This document shows positions 1-8,229 of a DNA stretch of 21,031 nucleotides, piece by piece. Under the pieces are notes generated by a model, which did no database searches, had not been told where the DNA came from, and saw only the letters and a program-made list of their open reading frames with translations. The translations under genes and the position numbers were made by a program. The stretch spans positions 318 to 21,348 of the forward strand of contig NZ_DBDF01000207.1 of NCBI RefSeq assembly GCF_002293435.1, written 5' to 3'. The DNA is from Bacteroides sp. UBA939. GTDB lineage: Bacteria > Bacteroidota > Bacteroidia > Bacteroidales > Bacteroidaceae. The stretch's first letter is position 1, and every line of letters starts with the position of its first letter.

Positions 1-819
1 TCGTGGGACGAGAAATTTCATCTGCACCTCCTTAAACCGATATCCGCGTTCCTTTCCTTCCTGGTCTTCCAGTACAAGCCGTCCGTCCGATTCTATGCGT
101 AGCAGGCGGGCAAGGAAATCACCTTCTGCATCGGCATAGCGGTGGAAGCCTTCGCGGCGGAAAAGGGAATGGGCGTAACGTTCGGCAATGCGGTTGGCGG
201 CATCGCCCGTGATATCCGCCTGCAAGAGGGAATAGTATGCTTTTACCCGCTTCATGATGTTGGCAAGTATCAGATACCGGTCGTACTCCTGCCCAGTGAT
301 TTGTTTTAAGGATACAGGATTGGGAGCATTGCTCCGGAAGACCTCCTGGTTTATGTTTACTCCGATGCCGGCGATGCTTCGTCCGATATGACTTCCCGAA
401 AGGTCATTCTCTATCAGTATGCCGCAAATCTTTTTTTCGTTCCGGTAGATGTCATTCGGCCATTTAATGGAGATGCCGTCTGTCCATTCATCCAACTCTT
501 CTTTGATGGAAAGGGAGACGATTTGGGAAAGAATGAACTGGCGGCGGGCTTCAACGAATGTAGGGTAGAGCACGAAACTGAAAGTGATGTTCTTGCTTTC
601 TTCCGATTCCCAGCTATTGCCACGCTGTCCTTTACCGGCAGTTTGGCGCTCGGTAATGAGGGTGGTAAACTCCCGGACGGGCGGTTGCGATTCATTGCAC
701 AGCTGCGTCAGGTGGTTGTTCGTAGAGTCTGTTTCCGCCAGTACAATTAGCGGGACAGGGAATGTTGCAGCGCAATTCCGGCTGCTTGGTTGGGTATCGT
801 TATCAGGGCAAGGCATCAT
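1..819 (-). CDS. birA: Biotin--[acetyl-CoA-carboxylase] ligase (BirA), 3' end cut by the window edge
   Basis: Biotin-protein ligase activates biotin with ATP and attaches it to the biotin carrier lysine of acyl-CoA carboxylases in the cytoplasm. The frame reads without a stop from an ATG pair at 819/816 to base 1 (273 codons). Family motifs are in order: ETDSTN (about residues 29-34), ERQTAGKGQRGNSW (57-70, the nucleotide/biotin loop), KWPND (119-123, catalytic lysine) and KICGILIE (130-137). The C-terminal SH3-like part ends in GYRFKEV, so only a few residues are missing. There is no N-terminal helix-turn-helix, so this is the catalytic-only class that should not repress biotin genes. The start overlaps the end of the upstream MmcQ-like gene by 14-17 bases, implying translational coupling. 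Confidence 0.95.
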   Translation of the reverse strand, partial: MMPCPDNDTQPSSRNCAATFPVPLIVLAETDSTNNHLTQLCNESQPPVREFTTLITERQTAGKGQRGNSWESEESKNITFSFVLYPTFVEARRQFILSQIVSLSIKEELDEWTDGISIKWPNDIYRNEKKICGILIENDLSGSHIGRSIAGIGVNINQEVFRSNAPNPVSLKQITGQEYDRYLILANIMKRVKAYYSLLQADITGDAANRIAERYAHSLFRREGFHRYADAEGDFLARLLRIESDGRLVLEDQEGKERGYRFKEVQMKFLVPR

Positions 820-1159
820 ATTCGGCGCGTTTCTTTTTGGTGAACTTCTTCAATACTTCAGTATATGCATGGTCGATGAGGCTTTTTATCAGTTTGTCAT
901 CCGCATCTCTGTCAAGGAAAACCTGGTTCCAATACTTCTTGTGGAAATGATAAGCTTCTTCGATAGCCGAATAGCGCTCACGCAGTTCAATCGCATATTC
1001 CGGGTCGCACTTCATGCTGATTTTGTTGGACGATTCCAGGTCAATCAGCACAAACATCTTATCCATGACTTTCATTACGAGTGAATAGTCGTCGAACGGA
1101 AGACACTCCGTGACGGCTTTCTTGGAGAGGCAGTATTCGCGGGCGGTTTCTATATCCAT
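803..1159 (-). CDS. MmcQ/YjbR family protein
   Basis: The 118-residue protein has the MmcQ/YjbR (CyaY-like fold) pattern: an N-terminal start MDIETAREYCLSK, then VTECLPFDD, a beta-rich middle with MFVLIDLE and ISMKCDPE, and a C-terminal YHFHKKYWNQV followed by helices. The family is usually described as DNA-binding on structural grounds, but its biochemical role is not settled. It is transcribed between the UPF0102 protein (63-base gap) and birA (short overlap), so the three probably share an mRNA. The positional link to birA is suggestive only; I see nothing that ties it to biotin. Confidence 0.85.
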   Translation of the reverse strand: MDIETAREYCLSKKAVTECLPFDDYSLVMKVMDKMFVLIDLESSNKISMKCDPEYAIELRERYSAIEEAYHFHKKYWNQVFLDRDADDKLIKSLIDHAYTEVLKKFTKKKRAEYDALP

Positions 1160-1222
1160 GAGGCAAATGTTGGGTGTTTAGTGAATAATATCTCTTAGCT
1201 TAAAGCGTTATAATCAATTCTT

Positions 1223-1588
1223 TCAGAACATGGGCGGATAGAATGCATCTTTAATATGTTCTATTTTAAAAGTTCCGGCTTCACCGACAACCGTGATAAT
1301 ATCGAAACGGACAGGTTCGTCAATACTGAAATGTTTGATGTATGCATCGGCGGCTATTACAATATGGCGTATCTTCTTCCAATTGACGGCATCCTGTGGT
1401 TCTATGTATTCCGTATTGCTGCGCGTCTTTACTTCTATTACAACCAGTTGCCCATTTTTAGCTGCCACGATATCCAGTTCAAGACGGTTTTTCCGCCAAT
1501 TCCGGTGTCGGACAGTATATCCGTTACGTTCCAGATACTTTATAGTAGCATCTTCTCCGGCTTTTCCAAGATTATTGTGCGCTGCCAT
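1223..1588 (-). CDS. UPF0102 (YraN-like) protein with PD-(D/E)XK nuclease fold
   Basis: This 121-residue protein matches the YraN/UPF0102 family: an N-terminal helix GKAGEDATIKYLERNGY, then a nuclease-like core with D39, and E52-V-K54 in VVIEVKTR. That is the D-x(n)-E-x-K arrangement of PD-(D/E)XK enzymes. The usual R-x-G-E-[IL]-D-L turn is NRLELDIVA here, so the family glycine is replaced by leucine. Substrate and role are unknown for most members; an endonuclease or DNA-processing role is inferred from the fold. It is the first gene of the yraN-mmcQ-birA direction, with a candidate -7 box about 50 bases upstream. Confidence 0.88.
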   Translation of the reverse strand: MAAHNNLGKAGEDATIKYLERNGYTVRHRNWRKNRLELDIVAAKNGQLVVIEVKTRSNTEYIEPQDAVNWKKIRHIVIAADAYIKHFSIDEPVRFDIITVVGEAGTFKIEHIKDAFYPPMF

Positions 1589-1639
1589 ACTTTATGATTG
1601 GTATATAGGCAATAGAATTACTTTTTAACTGTTACAATG

Positions 1640-1647
1640 CAAAAATA
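1640..1647 (-). promoter_or_regulatory. Candidate -7 box for the yraN-mmcQ-birA unit
   Basis: The minus strand reads TATTTTTG followed by C, a full match to the Bacteroides -7 consensus TAnnTTTG. It lies about 50 bases upstream of the ATG at 1588. I did not find a convincing TTTG -33 element at the usual spacing. Confidence 0.45.
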
Positions 1648-1659
1648 CGTTTTTTCTTC

Positions 1660-1689
1660 TTTGTATTTACGGAAGTAAAACTAATTTTG
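1660..1689 (+). promoter_or_regulatory. Bacteroides-type promoter for the small helical protein and tadA
   Basis: TTTG at 1660-1663 and TAATTTTG at 1682-1689 are 18 bases apart, close to the usual 19-21. The -7 box ends only 8 bases before the ATG at 1698, so the predicted transcript would have almost no leader. It overlaps head-to-head with the candidate promoter of the opposite operon. Confidence 0.6.
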
Positions 1690-1697
1690 CAGGAAAT

Positions 1698-1931
1698 ATG
1701 AGAAAGAGGAATAAAACAGGTGTGAAAGCCACACCCGAAGAGCCTAAACGCGAACAGCGCATCGTTTGCCTGATGAGCGAAGAGGAAATGCGGATTGTAG
1801 ACCGTTATCTGGAGAAATACAAGATAACGAATAAGTCTCGCTGGGTGAGGGAGACTATCCTTATGTTTATTTATAAAAAGATGGATGAGGATTATCCTAC
1901 TCTCTTCGGCGAACATGATATGAGACGATAG
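1698..1931 (+). CDS. Small basic helical protein, possibly ribbon-helix-helix, upstream of tadA
   Basis: I do not recognise a named family for this 77-residue protein. A charged N-terminal tail (MRKRNKTGVKATPEEPKREQ) is followed by a short hydrophobic strand RIVCLM and two helices, SEEEMRIVDRYLEKYKI and KSRWVRETILMFIYKKM. Strand then helix-turn-helix with an N/K-S-R-x-x-x-R-E turn is the layout of ribbon-helix-helix DNA-binding proteins and MobC-like accessory proteins, so DNA binding is a reasonable inference. Its stop is 3 bases before the tadA start, so it is almost certainly co-transcribed and probably coupled. The start is fixed by the promoter and frame, although the leader would be nearly absent. 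Confidence 0.7.
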   Translation: MRKRNKTGVKATPEEPKREQRIVCLMSEEEMRIVDRYLEKYKITNKSRWVRETILMFIYKKMDEDYPTLFGEHDMRR

Positions 1932-1934
1932 CGG

Positions 1935-2369
1935 ATGGAAGATACTCATTATATGAAACTGGCGCTTGCCGAAGCGCACAAAGCTGCCGAAAGGGGTGAA
2001 GTACCTGTAGGGGCGGTTATTGTGTGCAAAGACCGTATTATTGCCCGCGCCCATAACCTCACTGAAACTTTGACCGATGTGACTGCCCATGCTGAAATGC
2101 AGGCCATTACTGCCGCTGCCTCTACTCTTGGCGGGAAGTATCTGAATGAATGTACTCTTTATGTCACCGTTGAACCTTGCGTGATGTGTGCAGGCGCTAT
2201 TGCCTGGGCGCAGATGGGGAAACTTGTATTCGGGGCAGAAGACGAAAAGCGTGGATATCAACGTTATGCTTCGCAGGCATTACACCCCAAAACGACAGTG
2301 GTTAAAGGTGTTCTTGCCGAAGAATGTGCTGTACTGATGAAAGATTTCTTTGTTGCGAAGCGACGGTAA
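1935..2369 (+). CDS. tadA: tRNA(adenine34) deaminase TadA
   Basis: TadA deaminates adenosine 34 of tRNA-Arg(ACG) to inosine so that one tRNA can read CGU, CGC and CGA. The 144-residue protein has the complete CDA-fold zinc site: H52-A-E54 (zinc ligand plus proton-shuttling glutamate) and P81-C82-V-M-C85-A. N41 in ARAHN is the expected substrate-contact residue. Length is near the family's usual size. The start at 1935 lies 3 bases after the preceding gene's stop. The next gene converges on it, with only 30 bases between stops, containing the palindrome ATCCTATAGGAT. Confidence 0.95.
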   Translation: MEDTHYMKLALAEAHKAAERGEVPVGAVIVCKDRIIARAHNLTETLTDVTAHAEMQAITAAASTLGGKYLNECTLYVTVEPCVMCAGAIAWAQMGKLVFGAEDEKRGYQRYASQALHPKTTVVKGVLAEECAVLMKDFFVAKRR

Positions 2370-2399
2370 ACGGTATATTCTTCTTCTATCCTATAGGAT

Positions 2400-2714
2400 T
2401 TATTCTTTGATTTCTTCGAAATCCACGTATTCTCCATCGTCTTTCGAGAAGACCTTCTGGTGTTTCTTCTGTGTATCATCATCCATTGGTTTGGTTTCTT
2501 CGTCTTTCCGGGTAGAAGAGTTTTGTTGCCGGCTGTCGGAGTATGAACCTTGTCCGGGTTGATAACCGCCATTTGCATTCCGGTAGGTTCCCGAAGGGTT
2601 ATGACGTCTTCCTCCGTTTCCGAAGATACTCCGGAGAACAGTGCCGATAATGCCAAGTCCGATGACCAGAATAACGACTATAATGATAAATAGAAATCCT
2701 AATAACTTAAACAT
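2400..2714 (-). CDS. DUF4834 family small membrane protein
   Basis: The 104-residue protein has one N-terminal transmembrane helix (about residues 4-27, rich in I/V/L), then a polar low-complexity stretch of G, N, Q, S and Y (about 33-68) and an acidic, lysine-rich tail ending GEYVDFEEIKE. This layout and its place beside pssA/psd match the Bacteroidetes DUF4834 family, whose function is unknown. It is the last gene of the psd-pssA operon, 69 bases after pssA. The single helix with a soluble tail suggests a membrane-anchored accessory protein; a link to phospholipid synthesis is only an inference from position. Confidence 0.75.
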   Translation of the reverse strand: MFKLLGFLFIIIVVILVIGLGIIGTVLRSIFGNGGRRHNPSGTYRNANGGYQPGQGSYSDSRQQNSSTRKDEETKPMDDDTQKKHQKVFSKDDGEYVDFEEIKE

Positions 2715-2783
2715 ATCCTAATATATTTATAATGATGTTCTTTGGGCGAGTAACTTGCATAACAATATGTACCGGAGATTTGT

Positions 2784-3482
2784 TTAGAGCCGTTTCCTCA
2801 CAAACCAGCATAAAATAATGTACCAGCCAATGACCGAAGCAAGTCCTGCAAAAATAAGCAGAGGAATACTAACTGCCAGAAATATGTAACGGATTTTATT
2901 GCCTTCCCAGGAAAAGCTCTTCAACTTAAAAGCAAACATTGGAAATTCGGCAACCAGCAACAGGGAGAATAGTACGATACAAATCAATAGTCCGTAAAGG
3001 ACAACCCCGCCTTGTATCAGCCAGTCGTGATATTGTGCAGCCATTGCTCCCCAAAATAAGGTATTAGCAGGTGTATTCAGACCGATAAACGAGCTACTCT
3101 GACGCTCATCGGTATTGAACTTCGCCAGGCGAAGCGCCGAGAATATGGAGATAAGAAAAGCGAAGTAAGGAACATATTCCTGAAAACTACTCATCCAACC
3201 GGGATAAGTGGTTTCACGTAATAGTGAGAATACAATAACTGATGGTACTACTCCGAAACTCACATCATCTGCCAGAGAGTCCAACTCTTTACCAATGGGT
3301 GAGGGGGCGTTTAATAATCGTGCCGACATACCGTCCAGAAAGTCGAATACGGCACTGATTATGATAAAGACAAGCGCCAAATCGTATTTGTACTCGAACG
3401 ACATGACGCATGCAATACAACCTGAGAACAAATTCAGGCATGTTAAGGTATTGGGAATATGGCGGGTAATACAGTTAGCCAT
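2784..3482 (-). CDS. pssA: CDP-diacylglycerol--serine O-phosphatidyltransferase
   Basis: This enzyme exchanges CMP of CDP-diacylglycerol for serine, making phosphatidylserine in the inner membrane. The 232-residue protein carries the complete CDP-alcohol phosphatidyltransferase signature: D47-x2-D50-G51-x2-A54-R55-x8-G64-x3-D68-x3-D72. The flanking N-terminal segment IPNTLTCLNLFSGC is typical of PssA. Several hydrophobic segments follow, consistent with a polytopic membrane enzyme. It starts 8 bases after the psd stop, so the two consecutive steps of phosphatidylethanolamine synthesis are encoded together, with the decarboxylase gene first. Confidence 0.95.
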   Translation of the reverse strand: MANCITRHIPNTLTCLNLFSGCIACVMSFEYKYDLALVFIIISAVFDFLDGMSARLLNAPSPIGKELDSLADDVSFGVVPSVIVFSLLRETTYPGWMSSFQEYVPYFAFLISIFSALRLAKFNTDERQSSSFIGLNTPANTLFWGAMAAQYHDWLIQGGVVLYGLLICIVLFSLLLVAEFPMFAFKLKSFSWEGNKIRYIFLAVSIPLLIFAGLASVIGWYIILCWFVRKRL

Positions 3483-3490
3483 TCGTCTGG

Positions 3491-4180
3491 TTATTTTAGT
3501 TTGGCTATCACCGTTTGGTTTCCTGTAGTTAATTGCCCCATTTTCACAAATACTTCTGTGCCCAGCGGGAGGTAAACATCCACACGGGAACCGAACTTAA
3601 TAAAGCCCATGTGCTCGTCAATATAACAATCTTCACCCGGTTCGGCATACGTAACGATGCGGCGAGCCATTGCACCGGCTATCTGACGCGCCATCACTTC
3701 CACACCTTCGGGAGTTTCGATAACAACCATCGAACGCTCGTTATCGGTACTGGCTTTCGGAAGCCATGCTTTCATGAACTTGCCGTTCTGGTGCGCTACT
3801 TTTTTCACGGTTCCGTCTACCGGATACCAATTGGCATGCACATTGATGATACTCATAAAGATAGATATCATGAGGCGACGATCATGGAAGTACTCGTTTT
3901 CGTCCACTTCTTCTATGACAACTATCTTGCCGTCGGCAGGCGCCACCACAATCTTTTCGGTCTCCTCCTGTCCAAACAGGCGGATAGGGCATCGGAAGAA
4001 ATTCACCAACATACCGTAAAGCACTATGCTGACCACTGCTACAATATAAAATGGTAATTTGCATTCTAACCCGAAATATAAGGCGGAGTTAATAACCAAC
4101 AGTAACAATAAACTGCCGGCCAGTGTATGTGTCCCTTCGTGATGAATTCGTATCTTTTTTAGCTTCTTTAGTCGACTCAT
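3491..4180 (-). CDS. psd: Phosphatidylserine decarboxylase proenzyme, short (archaeal-type)
   Basis: Psd decarboxylates phosphatidylserine to phosphatidylethanolamine using a pyruvoyl group made by self-cleavage. I chose the ATG at 4180 (229 residues, starting MSRLKKLKKIRIHHEG). The same frame stays open to 4750, but that extension runs antisense through dnaE and does not resemble Psd. Two N-terminal hydrophobic segments (about 21-37 and 43-60) are followed by the catalytic domain: VVAPADGK (78-85), FMSIINVHANWYPVDG (108-123, active-site His region) and GFIKFGSRVD (192-201). The cleavage/pyruvoyl site is G197-S198. The short length and the GS rather than LGST site put it in the short archaeal-type group. 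pssA follows after 8 bases. Confidence 0.95.
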   Translation of the reverse strand: MSRLKKLKKIRIHHEGTHTLAGSLLLLLVINSALYFGLECKLPFYIVAVVSIVLYGMLVNFFRCPIRLFGQEETEKIVVAPADGKIVVIEEVDENEYFHDRRLMISIFMSIINVHANWYPVDGTVKKVAHQNGKFMKAWLPKASTDNERSMVVIETPEGVEVMARQIAGAMARRIVTYAEPGEDCYIDEHMGFIKFGSRVDVYLPLGTEVFVKMGQLTTGNQTVIAKLK

Positions 4181-4216
4181 GTATATTGGTTCATTGTTTT
4201 GAATATAAATTATCTG

Positions 4217-4248
4217 CAAAAATAGGCTTATTTTAAAAGAATAACAAG
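4217..4248 (-). promoter_or_regulatory. Promoter for the psd-pssA-DUF4834 operon
   Basis: On the minus strand TATTTTTG (4224-4217) matches the Bacteroides -7 consensus. CTTG (4248-4245), one base off TTTG, lies 20 bases upstream. The expected start of transcription leaves a leader of about 30 bases to the ATG at 4180. Confidence 0.6.
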
Positions 4249-4295
4249 CATTTGGGAAGAGAAATACAAGTGTTGATAACTTTTGGAGAAATATT

Positions 4296-4326
4296 TTTGT
4301 TAGCTGTGACATACGTTGTACTTTTA
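4296..4326 (+). promoter_or_regulatory. Promoter for dnaE
   Basis: TTTG at 4296-4299 and TACTTTTA at 4319-4326 (one mismatch to TAnnTTTG) are separated by 19 bases. The predicted transcript starts just ahead of the ribosome binding site. Confidence 0.5.
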
Positions 4327-4339
4327 TGCTCTTATTTGA

Positions 4340-4345
4340 AAGGAG
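4340..4345 (+). promoter_or_regulatory. Shine-Dalgarno sequence of dnaE
   Basis: AAGGAG ends 6 bases before the ATG at 4352. Good Shine-Dalgarno sequences are uncommon in Bacteroides, and this is the only clear, well-spaced one I noticed in the window. It fixes the dnaE start. Confidence 0.65.
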
Positions 4346-4351
4346 ATATTT

Positions 4352-7300
4352 ATGCAGGATTTTATTCATTTGCATGTTCATACCCAGTATTCTCTTCTTG
4401 ATGGTCAGGCAAGTGTAAGTGCTTTGGTTGATAAGGCGATACAGGATGGAATGAAGGGAATTGCCGTGACTGACCACGGGAATATGTTCGGTATCAAGGA
4501 GTTTATCAATTACGTTAACAAGAAGAATAGTGGTTCGAAAGGTGAGATTAAAGGCCTCAAGAAGAAAATAGCCGGCATTGAAAGCGGTAAAATCGCTTGT
4601 GAAGATAAAGAAGCGGAGCTTGCCGAATGCCGTGTGAAGATTGATGAAGCCGAAAACAAACTCTTCAAACCGATTGTCGGTTGTGAAATGTATGTGGCTC
4701 ACCGAACTATGGATAAGAAGGAAGGCAAACCCGACCAGGGCGGCTGGCACTTAATTGTATTGGCGAAGAACGAAAAAGGCTATCATAATCTGATAAAGCT
4801 GGTATCCAGAGCCTGGACACAAGGCTATTATATGCGTCCGCGTACCGACCGCAATGAATTAGAGCAATATCATGAAGGACTGATTGTATGCTCTGCTTGT
4901 CTCGGTGGTGAAGTTCCCAGAAAGATTATCAATGACCGTTTCGAAGAAGCGGAGGAGGCTATACGCTGGTATAAGAATCTTTTTGGCGAGGATTATTATC
5001 TGGAATTGCAACGCCACAAAGCAACCGTGCCCCGTGCCAATTATGAAACTTATCCGCTGCAGCAGAGGGCAAATGCCAAGTTGTTGGAGCTTGCCCGGAA
5101 ATATGACGTTAAGGTTATATGTTCCAATGATGTCCATTTTGTAAATGAGGAACATGCCGAGGCGCACGACCGCTTGATTTGCCTAAGTACCGGTAAGGAC
5201 TTGGATGACCCTAACCGCATGTACTACTCTAAACAGGAATGGATGAAGACGAAGGCAGAGATGAACGAACTTTTTGCCGACGTGCCCGAAGCCTTGTCCA
5301 ATACGTTGGAGATTTTAAATAAGGTGGAATATTATTCTATTGACCACGCACCTATCATGCCGACTTTTGCTATTCCCGAAGACTTTGGAACAGAAGATGG
5401 ATATCGGCAGAAATATACGGAACAAGATTTATTTGATGAATTCACTCAAGATGAAAACGGCAATGTAGTATTGAGTGAAGAAGATGCCAACGCCAAAATC
5501 GAAAGCTTGGGCGGATACGACAAATTGTATCGTATTAAACTGGAAGCGGATTATCTTGCCAAGTTGACTTTTGATGGCGCCAAGGTATTTTATGGCGACC
5601 CTCTGTCCGGCGAGGTTATGGAACGCTTGAAGTTCGAGCTTCATATCATGAAGACAATGGGTTTCCCGGGATACTTCCTGATTGTGCAGGACTTTATCGC
5701 TGCCGGGCGTAAAATGGGAGTTTCGGTAGGGCCGGGACGTGGTTCCGCTGCCGGTTCGGCGGTGGCGTATTGTTTGCAGATTACGAAGATTGACCCTATT
5801 AAATATGATTTGCTGTTTGAACGCTTCCTGAATCCCGACCGTATATCATTGCCTGATATTGATATCGACTTTGATGATGACGGACGTGGTGAAGTGCTTC
5901 GTTGGGTGACCAACAAATACGGACAGGAAAAGGTGGCGCATATTATTACTTATGGCACGATGGCTACCAAGCTCGCCATTAAAGACGTTGCCCGCGTACA
6001 GAAACTCCCTCTTTCGGAGTCTGACCGGCTGGCAAAGTTAGTGCCTGACAGAATACCTGACAAGAAGCTCAGCTTGCAGACTGCTATCGACTACGTTCCC
6101 GAACTACAGGCTGCAGAAGCTTCTCCTGACCCTCTGTTGCGCGATACCTTGAAATATGCCAAAATGCTGGAAGGCAATGTGCGCGGCACGGGAGTACATG
6201 CTTGCGGTACAATTATCTGCCGTGATGACATCACTGACTGGGTGCCCGTAAGCACTGCCGATGATAAGGAAACGGGTGAGAAAATGCTCGTTACCCAATA
6301 CGAAGGTTCGGTGATTGAAGATACGGGCTTGATTAAGATGGACTTTCTGGGATTAAAAACTTTGTCCATCATCAAGGAAGCTGTTAATAATATACGCCTG
6401 CATAGCGGTTTAGTGTTGGATATAGACAAAGTACCTATTGACGACCCTGCTACTTATAAACTATATAGCGATGGACGTACTGTCGGTACGTTCCAGTTTG
6501 AATCTGCCGGAATGCAGAAGTATCTTCGCGAATTGCAACCTTCCACTTTTGAAGACCTCATTGCGATGAATGCCCTTTACCGTCCGGGGCCTATGGATTA
6601 TATCCCTGACTTTATTGACCGTAAGCATGGACGTAAACCGATAGAATACGATATTCCGGTAATGGAAAAATACCTGAAGGATACGTATGGCATTACAGTC
6701 TATCAAGAGCAGGTGATGCTTCTTTCCCGTCTGTTGGCTGATTTCACGCGTGGCGAGTCGGATGCCTTGCGTAAGGCAATGGGTAAGAAGTTACGTGATA
6801 AGCTGGATCACATGAAGCCTAAATTTGTTGAAGGCGGGCGTAAGAATGGTCACGACCCCAAGGTACTTGAAAAGATTTGGGGAGACTGGGAGAAGTTTGC
6901 ATCCTATGCTTTCAATAAATCCCATGCCACTTGCTACTCATGGGTAGCCTATCAGACGGCTTATCTGAAAGCGAATTATCCGGCGGAATACATGGCGGCT
7001 GTGATGAGCCGAAGTTTATCGAACATTACTGATATCACCAAGTTGATGGATGAATGTAAAGCAATGGGCATCAAAGTACTTGGGCCGGATGTGAATGAAA
7101 GTAACCTGAAATTTACTGTGAACCCGGAAGGAAATATCCGCTTCGGTCTCGGTGCAGTGAAAGGTGTGGGCGAAGGCGCCGTGCTGAATATAATGGAAGA
7201 GCGCGAAAAGAACGGTCCGTTCAAAGGGATATTCGATTTTGTGCAGCGTGTCAATCTGACAACATGTAATAAAAAGAACTTTGAATGCCTTGCCCTGGCA

Positions 7301-8146
7301 GGTGGTTTCGACGACTTTCCGGAGATGAAGCGTGAACAGTACTTTGCCGTAAACTCAAAGAATGAAGTCTTCATGGAAACGTTAATGCGCTATGGTAACC
7401 GTTATCAGGCAGACCAGGCTGCGGCAGCCAATTCATTGTTCGGTGGCGACAATGTGGTGGATATAGCTACTCCGGAAATTCCTGAAGCTGAACGTTGGAG
7501 CGATTTGGATCGCTTAAACAGAGAGCGTGACTTGGTGGGCATTTACCTTTCAGCCCATCCGCTGGACGAGTACTCCGTTGTATTGCAGTACGTTTGCAAT
7601 ACACACATGGCCGAGTTGGAAGATAAAGCGGCGCTTACCGGACGTGAAATAACAATGGGTGGTATTGTGACTTCGGTACGCCGGGGAATCAGCAAGAATG
7701 GTAATCCTTACGGCATAGCCAAGATAGAAGATTACTCCGGTTCTACGGAAATTGCGTTCTTCGGTAATGATTGGGTAACCTATCAGGGGTATCTGGGCGA
7801 ACGTACGTTCCTCTTTATCAAAGCCCGTTGCCAGCCTAAACAGTGGAAGCAGGATGAATTGGAACTCAAGATAACTTCCATGGAACTATTGCCGGATGTG
7901 AAAGAGAAATTGATTGCCAAGATTACAATCATACTCCCGTTATCCGTATTGAATCCGGCTGTGGTTGCTGAACTTGCTGTCTTGACGAAGGACCATCCCG
8001 GTACCACGGAACTTTGTTTTGAAGTGATAGACCCGGACACCAAAAAGACAGTAAGTCTGATTTCCCGCCCGGTGAAACTTTCCGTAGGGCGAGAGCTAAT
8101 CTCTTATTTAAATGAACGTCCTGAACTGGAATTTCGGATTAATTAG
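4352..8146 (+). CDS. dnaE: DNA polymerase III alpha subunit (DnaE)
   Basis: This is the replicative polymerase, 1264 residues. The N-terminal PHP domain starts FIHLHVHTQYSLLDG and keeps what look like all metal ligands: H8, H10, D41, H42, E112, H133, C183, D260 and H262. Polymerase motifs follow: GPGRGSAAGSAVAYCL, then PDIDIDFDDDGR with catalytic D502 and D504, and KMDFLGLKTL with the third aspartate D664. Next come the YRPGPM and AFNKSHATCYSW boxes, a helix-hairpin-helix region (GLGAVKGVGEGAV) and a C-terminal OB fold (about 1095-1185). It is somewhat longer than E. coli DnaE because of a lysine/glutamate-rich insertion at about residues 57-104 inside PHP and another around 365-390. The start is supported by a Shine-Dalgarno sequence. 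Confidence 0.97.
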   Translation: MQDFIHLHVHTQYSLLDGQASVSALVDKAIQDGMKGIAVTDHGNMFGIKEFINYVNKKNSGSKGEIKGLKKKIAGIESGKIACEDKEAELAECRVKIDEAENKLFKPIVGCEMYVAHRTMDKKEGKPDQGGWHLIVLAKNEKGYHNLIKLVSRAWTQGYYMRPRTDRNELEQYHEGLIVCSACLGGEVPRKIINDRFEEAEEAIRWYKNLFGEDYYLELQRHKATVPRANYETYPLQQRANAKLLELARKYDVKVICSNDVHFVNEEHAEAHDRLICLSTGKDLDDPNRMYYSKQEWMKTKAEMNELFADVPEALSNTLEILNKVEYYSIDHAPIMPTFAIPEDFGTEDGYRQKYTEQDLFDEFTQDENGNVVLSEEDANAKIESLGGYDKLYRIKLEADYLAKLTFDGAKVFYGDPLSGEVMERLKFELHIMKTMGFPGYFLIVQDFIAAGRKMGVSVGPGRGSAAGSAVAYCLQITKIDPIKYDLLFERFLNPDRISLPDIDIDFDDDGRGEVLRWVTNKYGQEKVAHIITYGTMATKLAIKDVARVQKLPLSESDRLAKLVPDRIPDKKLSLQTAIDYVPELQAAEASPDPLLRDTLKYAKMLEGNVRGTGVHACGTIICRDDITDWVPVSTADDKETGEKMLVTQYEGSVIEDTGLIKMDFLGLKTLSIIKEAVNNIRLHSGLVLDIDKVPIDDPATYKLYSDGRTVGTFQFESAGMQKYLRELQPSTFEDLIAMNALYRPGPMDYIPDFIDRKHGRKPIEYDIPVMEKYLKDTYGITVYQEQVMLLSRLLADFTRGESDALRKAMGKKLRDKLDHMKPKFVEGGRKNGHDPKVLEKIWGDWEKFASYAFNKSHATCYSWVAYQTAYLKANYPAEYMAAVMSRSLSNITDITKLMDECKAMGIKVLGPDVNESNLKFTVNPEGNIRFGLGAVKGVGEGAVLNIMEEREKNGPFKGIFDFVQRVNLTTCNKKNFECLALAGGFDDFPEMKREQYFAVNSKNEVFMETLMRYGNRYQADQAAAANSLFGGDNVVDIATPEIPEAERWSDLDRLNRERDLVGIYLSAHPLDEYSVVLQYVCNTHMAELEDKAALTGREITMGGIVTSVRRGISKNGNPYGIAKIEDYSGSTEIAFFGNDWVTYQGYLGERTFLFIKARCQPKQWKQDELELKITSMELLPDVKEKLIAKITIILPLSVLNPAVVAELAVLTKDHPGTTELCFEVIDPDTKKTVSLISRPVKLSVGRELISYLNERPELEFRIN

Positions 8147-8154
8147 TATCTTTG
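8147..8154 (+). promoter_or_regulatory. -7 box upstream of trxA
   Basis: TATCTTTG followed by C is an exact TAnnTTTG match, beginning right after the dnaE stop codon. It leaves a leader of about 70 bases before the trxA ATG. No clear TTTG lies at -33, so strength is uncertain. Confidence 0.45.
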
Positions 8155-8229
8155 CTTCATCAATAGGTTGATAATGAATGATTAACTATGAATTAATTCC
8201 AAAACATTAAATATAAATTTATTAAAGAA

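Noticed and set aside
414..1084. Plus- and minus-strand frames across birA and mmcQ (for example 414-695 minus, 584-1084 plus)
   Set aside because: They overlap the BirA frame, whose ligase motifs read continuously from 819 to 1 in a different frame.
1632..2261. 209-residue minus-strand frame over tadA and the small helical gene
   Set aside because: Antisense to tadA, which has a complete catalytic motif set; the translation has no recognisable pattern.
4181..4750. Upstream extension of the psd frame to 419 residues
   Set aside because: It runs antisense through the 5' part of dnaE and through the dnaE promoter; Psd similarity starts at the ATG at 4180, just downstream of a matching promoter.
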